Below, one piece after another: positions 60,470 through 64,000 of a DNA stretch of 64,000 nt (position 1 is the stretch's first letter; the number at the start of each line of letters is the position of its first letter). The translations under genes were made by a program, and so were the position numbers. Source of the DNA: Candidatus Poseidoniales archaeon. GTDB taxonomy: Archaea > Thermoplasmatota > Poseidoniia > Poseidoniales > Poseidoniaceae. Location: positions 1-64,000 of the forward strand of contig QXYC01000015.1 in assembly GCA_009887095.1 (NCBI GenBank), read 5' to 3'. The notes under the pieces are model-generated. The model was not told where the DNA came from, searched no databases, and saw only the letters and a list, made by a program, of their open reading frames with translations.

Positions 60470-63400
60470 TCAGAACCGCTTTGAGCCGCTTCCACTGCGT
60501 GAAATCTTGATTCCACCGTATCCGACAAGCAAAGCAAGAGCGATGATTGCAACAGTCAACCATGGGCTGTCTGTACTTTCATCCTCAATGTTGTAAGTAA
60601 TCTTGAAGTCGCCATCTGTGATGGTCACTTCGGTTAGATTCGCCTGCTCACCTGCAACTTCGACATGGTACTCGAATCGTTGCGATGGAGCCTTCATCTC
60701 GCCCACACTGAACTCAGCGTTTACCTTCGAAAGTGCTGGCACGGAAATGGTCACTGACTCGGTGTAATCGCCGTCGACGTGTGTCAGCGTTACGATGACG
60801 CTGTCTGCATCCAAGTAACCGAAGTTTTCGATTGGTAGACGGACCATTGTGTTTGGATCATCAGCGGTTTGATCGCTGGCGACTTGAGCATCTGAATCCG
60901 TAAATCGAAGTGAAATCTTGGCTTGTTGTACCGTCACGTCGAAGCTCTCAGTTGTGGTTCCATCTTCACTTGTTACGGTTACACTCACGGTCTTTGACAC
61001 GCCGTCCCATGTGCTTGGTGCAAAGACGGTGAAGGCCTGTGAGCGCATGTCATCCTTAGCGATGGTCACCACAGATTGCATAGGTGTCACTTCCCATCCT
61101 TCTGGGATGTTATCAGCCAATTGGATGGTGAACGAGTCGTCACCGTTTCCAGTGTTGGTCAGCATGAAGGTGAATTGTCGTGAGGACCCCTCAGCGATTC
61201 CTAGTTCAGTCTGCTCGTCTGTGATTTCGAATCCATAGGATTGTGGGACCTGAACGTTCACCGCAATCTCGCTCGATTCGCCGGTGCTGGTGCTCATGCG
61301 CACCTTCACCATGTGAGCGTCTTCGAGGTTCCATGCTTCAGATTGGTTGGCAAGGTGGACACGTGCAGTGATTGTGGCGGTCTTTTCGACACTGTCATCG
61401 CTTGCATTTGCACCAACACCAAGGGCCAAATCGTAGGATTCAACCCAGTCGGTTCCGTTGTAGAATTCAACAGACCAGAGCGAACTGTCTGGTGCGACAC
61501 CAATTGATCCGGTCACGGTAAAGACATCACTCAGTTCAGTTCCATCGTAGGCTACATCAAGATCGAATTCGATGGTCTTGTAGCCCTCATCAAGGGTTTG
61601 TGCCATCAAATCAGTGTAGATGCCGTCGATGACCGTTGCGTTCACGAGCGTGCTGTTCACCATCGTGAGGCTGCTGTCTGAATTGATGGAGCGTGTGTAT
61701 GACATGGTTACGGGGGAACGTCCCTCGCCGACCGAAGTCTTGCTTCCAGCAATGTATTCCATTTCGAGCATATCGTCGTGTTGGATGGTCAGGAAGGTCG
61801 AATCGAAGTCAATAGCCTCAGCGGGCATCAGCAATGTCAATGTTCCCTCTGCGCTAACAGGCATGTTCCAAGCCAAATCATCGCCAATGGAAATTGTAAT
61901 CTCCACTGCTTCTTCAATCATGTCAAAGCCACTGTCAGCAGATCCTGCATGGTGTGTTCCGAGTTCGAAGTCATCCCATGTTGTATCGAGGTCCACCCAT
62001 CCACCGAGCGCCATTTCCATATCGAGGCTAGCACCGGTTGCAATGGTTGCATCGAGCAAGCCTACAGCGACACCGCCGCCGTTCTCGCCTGCGTTTGTTT
62101 CAGTGACAACAACAATCCATTCGCCGGGGGCAATGTTTGCATCCCAAATGAGGACATCATCAACGAGCGTTCCAGTGATGGTCACGGGGTCACGGACAGC
62201 GTCCAAGGTTGGGTAGAGAACAATCGTAGCACCATCGAGCCGAGAAGCGTCGTTGATGTCTGTCACGTTTCCAGAAACTGCTACATTACCTGCAATCACT
62301 TCAATATCATGCGATTCAGGATTGTTCGCCACAGGGTAAGCGCTCGAATTGCTGAGGTTGTATGATTCAGTGTCGAACCCTTCCTTACTCACTGCGACTG
62401 TGTAGTTGTCTTCAACAGGAACGAAGAGTGACCAAACACCGTTTTCATCGGTGGTAACGTTGGTATCGACGCCAGATTGTGCACCCAGAATCTCCACGAG
62501 GAATCCTTCAACGCCTTCGCTCAGTCCTGGAGTATCATCTTCGTTTAGGTCCCAGAAGACCTTTCCGCCAATCTCGACTTCAAGATCAGCGTTGACGACA
62601 CCGAGGTTCAGTGAGCCATTGGTGGCGTCATCTGTGGTGAATGGAGCACCTGAGGTATCCATCATCCAGTGGCGTTGTGGCGCTGTCTCGTTGAGGAAGA
62701 GGCTCCAGGTACCAGGCATCATTGTTTCGCTGACCATACCGGTTTCGTTCGACTTGGTCAATGTAATGTTTCCATAGCCATCATGGCTCACCGCAGTGAC
62801 ACGAATGTTGCTCATGTTGTTTCCACTTGCAGTTTCTTGAAGTTGGAACATAACCTCAACAGTTTCCACAGTGGAATACTCAAGACCAGTTCGAGTGGTT
62901 GAGTCGGCTCCGATGGTGAGCGGTGCTCGCAAAATTTCAGTTGCGTTCTCATTGGCGATGAACGGTGCCACAATGGCAACCCAATCACCGGCTGGAACAT
63001 ATCCTGCGAAGGTACCGTTCACGTCGCTTTCGATGTTGAAGTAGAGATCTTGTTCAGCTTCATACAACAAGAACTGCTTCTCGATAGCATCACCAGATTC
63101 GTTGGTGAGCGTACCAGTGACGAGGTAATCGTTGCGCAGAGGCATGTCAAGTGACTCTTCAATCTCATCAAGGCCAATCACGAGTGGTTGCAAAGCGGTC
63201 ACGCCACCAAGGGCATAGTCGCTTGCATTCTCAGAATCAGGTGTGGTGAAGTTAAGTTGAACAGAGTAGGTACCAGGCTCAAGAGTAATGGTAATCACAC
63301 CGGGCGAGGTGTAGTCTGCTGATGTGTAGTTCATCTGTGTGCCATGGTTGTTGAGAGGTACAGCGGAGAATGCTGGGCTGACCATGGTTCCGTTTTCGAG

Positions 63401-64000
63401 GACACCATCGTCACCTGCATCCATGAAGAACTGAAGCGTCATTTCTTGGTGAGCGGGGTGAGCGAACAATTCAATCGGTGATGGCGGGGTTTCTGTTGCC
63501 CTCGACACGTTGAAGTTCTCGACGCCGGTGATGTTGAGTTCTGCATCAATTGCGTTGAAATCCCAGTTACCGTCTTGCAAGAAGAATGTGAATTCGCCAC
63601 CTTCAGTAATTTCAGTGCGCCATTCGAGTCCATCTTCGTTGCTTGCAATCAATGTTTGAGCCGCCCATCCAGGAACCAAATTATCCCAGAGCGATGTGTT
63701 GTCGTACAGGAAGACAAATCCGCTGGTGGAGGTGGCCGGTGCGAGGTACATGACGCCCATGTCCAACTCATCTTCGCCGTTGAGTTCAATCAACTGACCC
63801 CCAGTGTAGGTGGAGAAGGTGCTGATTGTGGTCATATGGAAGTCATGTCCGTTTGGCAAGCGCATGCTGTAGTTTCCATCGACATCAGTCACGGTGCTGA
63901 ATTCCAAATCGCCTGCGATGAAGTCAACGGTAAGGAAGCTGGCTGGATCGCTTTCAGCCAATTTGAGTTCGTCTGTTCCAGCAGCCCACTGATCGTAGTT
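60470..64000 (-). CDS. anchored surface protein, 5' end outside the window
   Basis: The reading frame is open to the window edge; a TTG at 63961 is only an internal codon, and 13 more codons in the frame lie upstream. At least 1176 residues are encoded here. The modules include carboxypeptidase-regulatory/Cna-B-like beta domains (TVTDVDGNYSMRLPNGHDF, VEGFLVEILGAQSGVDTNVTTDENGVWSLFVP) resembling SdrD-type B repeats, and a CARDB-like module near the C terminus (FTFMLTNTGNGDDSFTI). One membrane segment (SPWLTVAIIALALLVGYGGI) and a short basic tail (SRSGSGSKRF) end the protein. No proline-rich or GLPxGWT tail is seen. Role: surface structure. Confidence 0.85.
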   Translation of the reverse strand, partial: NYDQWAAGTDELKLAESDPASFLTVDFIAGDLEFSTVTDVDGNYSMRLPNGHDFHMTTISTFSTYTGGQLIELNGEDELDMGVMYLAPATSTSGFVFLYDNTSLWDNLVPGWAAQTLIASNEDGLEWRTEITEGGEFTFFLQDGNWDFNAIDAELNITGVENFNVSRATETPPSPIELFAHPAHQEMTLQFFMDAGDDGVLENGTMVSPAFSAVPLNNHGTQMNYTSADYTSPGVITITLEPGTYSVQLNFTTPDSENASDYALGGVTALQPLVIGLDEIEESLDMPLRNDYLVTGTLTNESGDAIEKQFLLYEAEQDLYFNIESDVNGTFAGYVPAGDWVAIVAPFIANENATEILRAPLTIGADSTTRTGLEYSTVETVEVMFQLQETASGNNMSNIRVTAVSHDGYGNITLTKSNETGMVSETMMPGTWSLFLNETAPQRHWMMDTSGAPFTTDDATNGSLNLGVVNADLEVEIGGKVFWDLNEDDTPGLSEGVEGFLVEILGAQSGVDTNVTTDENGVWSLFVPVEDNYTVAVSKEGFDTESYNLSNSSAYPVANNPESHDIEVIAGNVAVSGNVTDINDASRLDGATIVLYPTLDAVRDPVTITGTLVDDVLIWDANIAPGEWIVVVTETNAGENGGGVAVGLLDATIATGASLDMEMALGGWVDLDTTWDDFELGTHHAGSADSGFDMIEEAVEITISIGDDLAWNMPVSAEGTLTLLMPAEAIDFDSTFLTIQHDDMLEMEYIAGSKTSVGEGRSPVTMSYTRSINSDSSLTMVNSTLVNATVIDGIYTDLMAQTLDEGYKTIEFDLDVAYDGTELSDVFTVTGSIGVAPDSSLWSVEFYNGTDWVESYDLALGVGANASDDSVEKTATITARVHLANQSEAWNLEDAHMVKVRMSTSTGESSEIAVNVQVPQSYGFEITDEQTELGIAEGSSRQFTFMLTNTGNGDDSFTIQLADNIPEGWEVTPMQSVVTIAKDDMRSQAFTVFAPSTWDGVSKTVSVTVTSEDGTTTESFDVTVQQAKISLRFTDSDAQVASDQTADDPNTMVRLPIENFGYLDADSVIVTLTHVDGDYTESVTISVPALSKVNAEFSVGEMKAPSQRFEYHVEVAGEQANLTEVTITDGDFKITYNIEDESTDSPWLTVAIIALALLVGYGGIKISRSGSGSKRF

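Noticed and set aside
63959-63961. TTG at 63961 as the start of the last surface protein
   Set aside because: The frame stays open to the window edge with no upstream stop, and no signal peptide follows the TTG; the gene begins outside the window.

Overview
The window reads as a piece of an archaeal chromosome, most likely a marine Thermoplasmatota of the Poseidoniales (Marine Group II) type. Archaeal information-processing genes are present: archaeal PheT, an archaeal-type GltX, uS15 of the archaeal/eukaryotic kind, RNase P protein Rpp21/Rnp4, a COG1325-type RNA-binding protein, archaeosine synthase ArcS and type II (phosphorylating, archaeal) GAPDH. They sit beside bacterial-looking DnaJ, adenylate kinase and an SRAP protein, and between very large exported proteins with a C-terminal membrane anchor and a proline-rich cytoplasmic tail. 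The organism assignment is inference from this gene mix; no rRNA or tRNA was recognised.

Layout. 1-242: intergenic, with a long imperfect hairpin. 243-11031 (minus): gap, a giant subtilase, adk, rnp4, a CRM/YhbY protein, an ArsB/NhaD-type transporter and a zinc-ribbon/TPR protein. 11153-15211 (plus): a GXGXG protein fused to a decayed glutamate-synthase FMN domain, pheT and an SRAP gene, tightly spaced. 15212-15595 (minus): a small hypothetical. 15690-21130 (plus): an exported CARDB-like protein, rnhB, gltX and a CBS pair protein. 21133-27043 (minus): a zinc-ribbon-tailed membrane protein, a small helical protein, a decayed DHH/RecJ-Cdc45-like protein, rps15 and arcS. 27056-29284 (plus): an exported anchored protein. 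29285-32546 (minus): dnaJ, a zinc-ribbon membrane protein and a family 2 glycosyltransferase. 32638-33153 (plus): the COG1325 protein. 33150-34163 (minus): a pyrrolidone-carboxyl-peptidase/Nudix fusion. 34268-34600 (plus): a small membrane protein. 34597-47120 (minus): a surface cluster holding a metzincin-like lipoprotein, a small protein, an 1806-aa anchored surface protein and a 1918-aa protein rich in DxDxDG calcium-type repeats. 47354-52000 (plus): a metallo-beta-lactamase-fold gene, then three pilin-like genes coupled by ATGA overlaps. 52006-64000 (minus): a wHTH-STAND-TPR regulator, a beta-helix surface protein with a multi-box upstream region, a membrane-anchored subtilase and a truncated anchored surface protein.

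How the parts fit. The housekeeping genes are compactly packed. All six convergent gene pairs meet within 5 bp or overlap at their stop codons. The envelope genes form the other theme: two subtilases, at least seven large exported or anchored proteins, a lipoprotein protease, three pilin-like subunits and a STAND regulator. Two giant proteins end in the same tail, GLPxGWTxxQWxHxGxQ, exactly 24 residues from the C terminus, which suggests a shared cytoplasmic partner. The beta-helix protein has the clearest visible control region: four TGATAC boxes at 20-23 bp spacing, directly upstream of a well-placed TATA-like box.

No insertion sequence, integrase, CRISPR array, tRNA or rRNA was recognised. 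No gene-free stretch exceeds 300 bases; the longest are 1-242 and 47121-47353.
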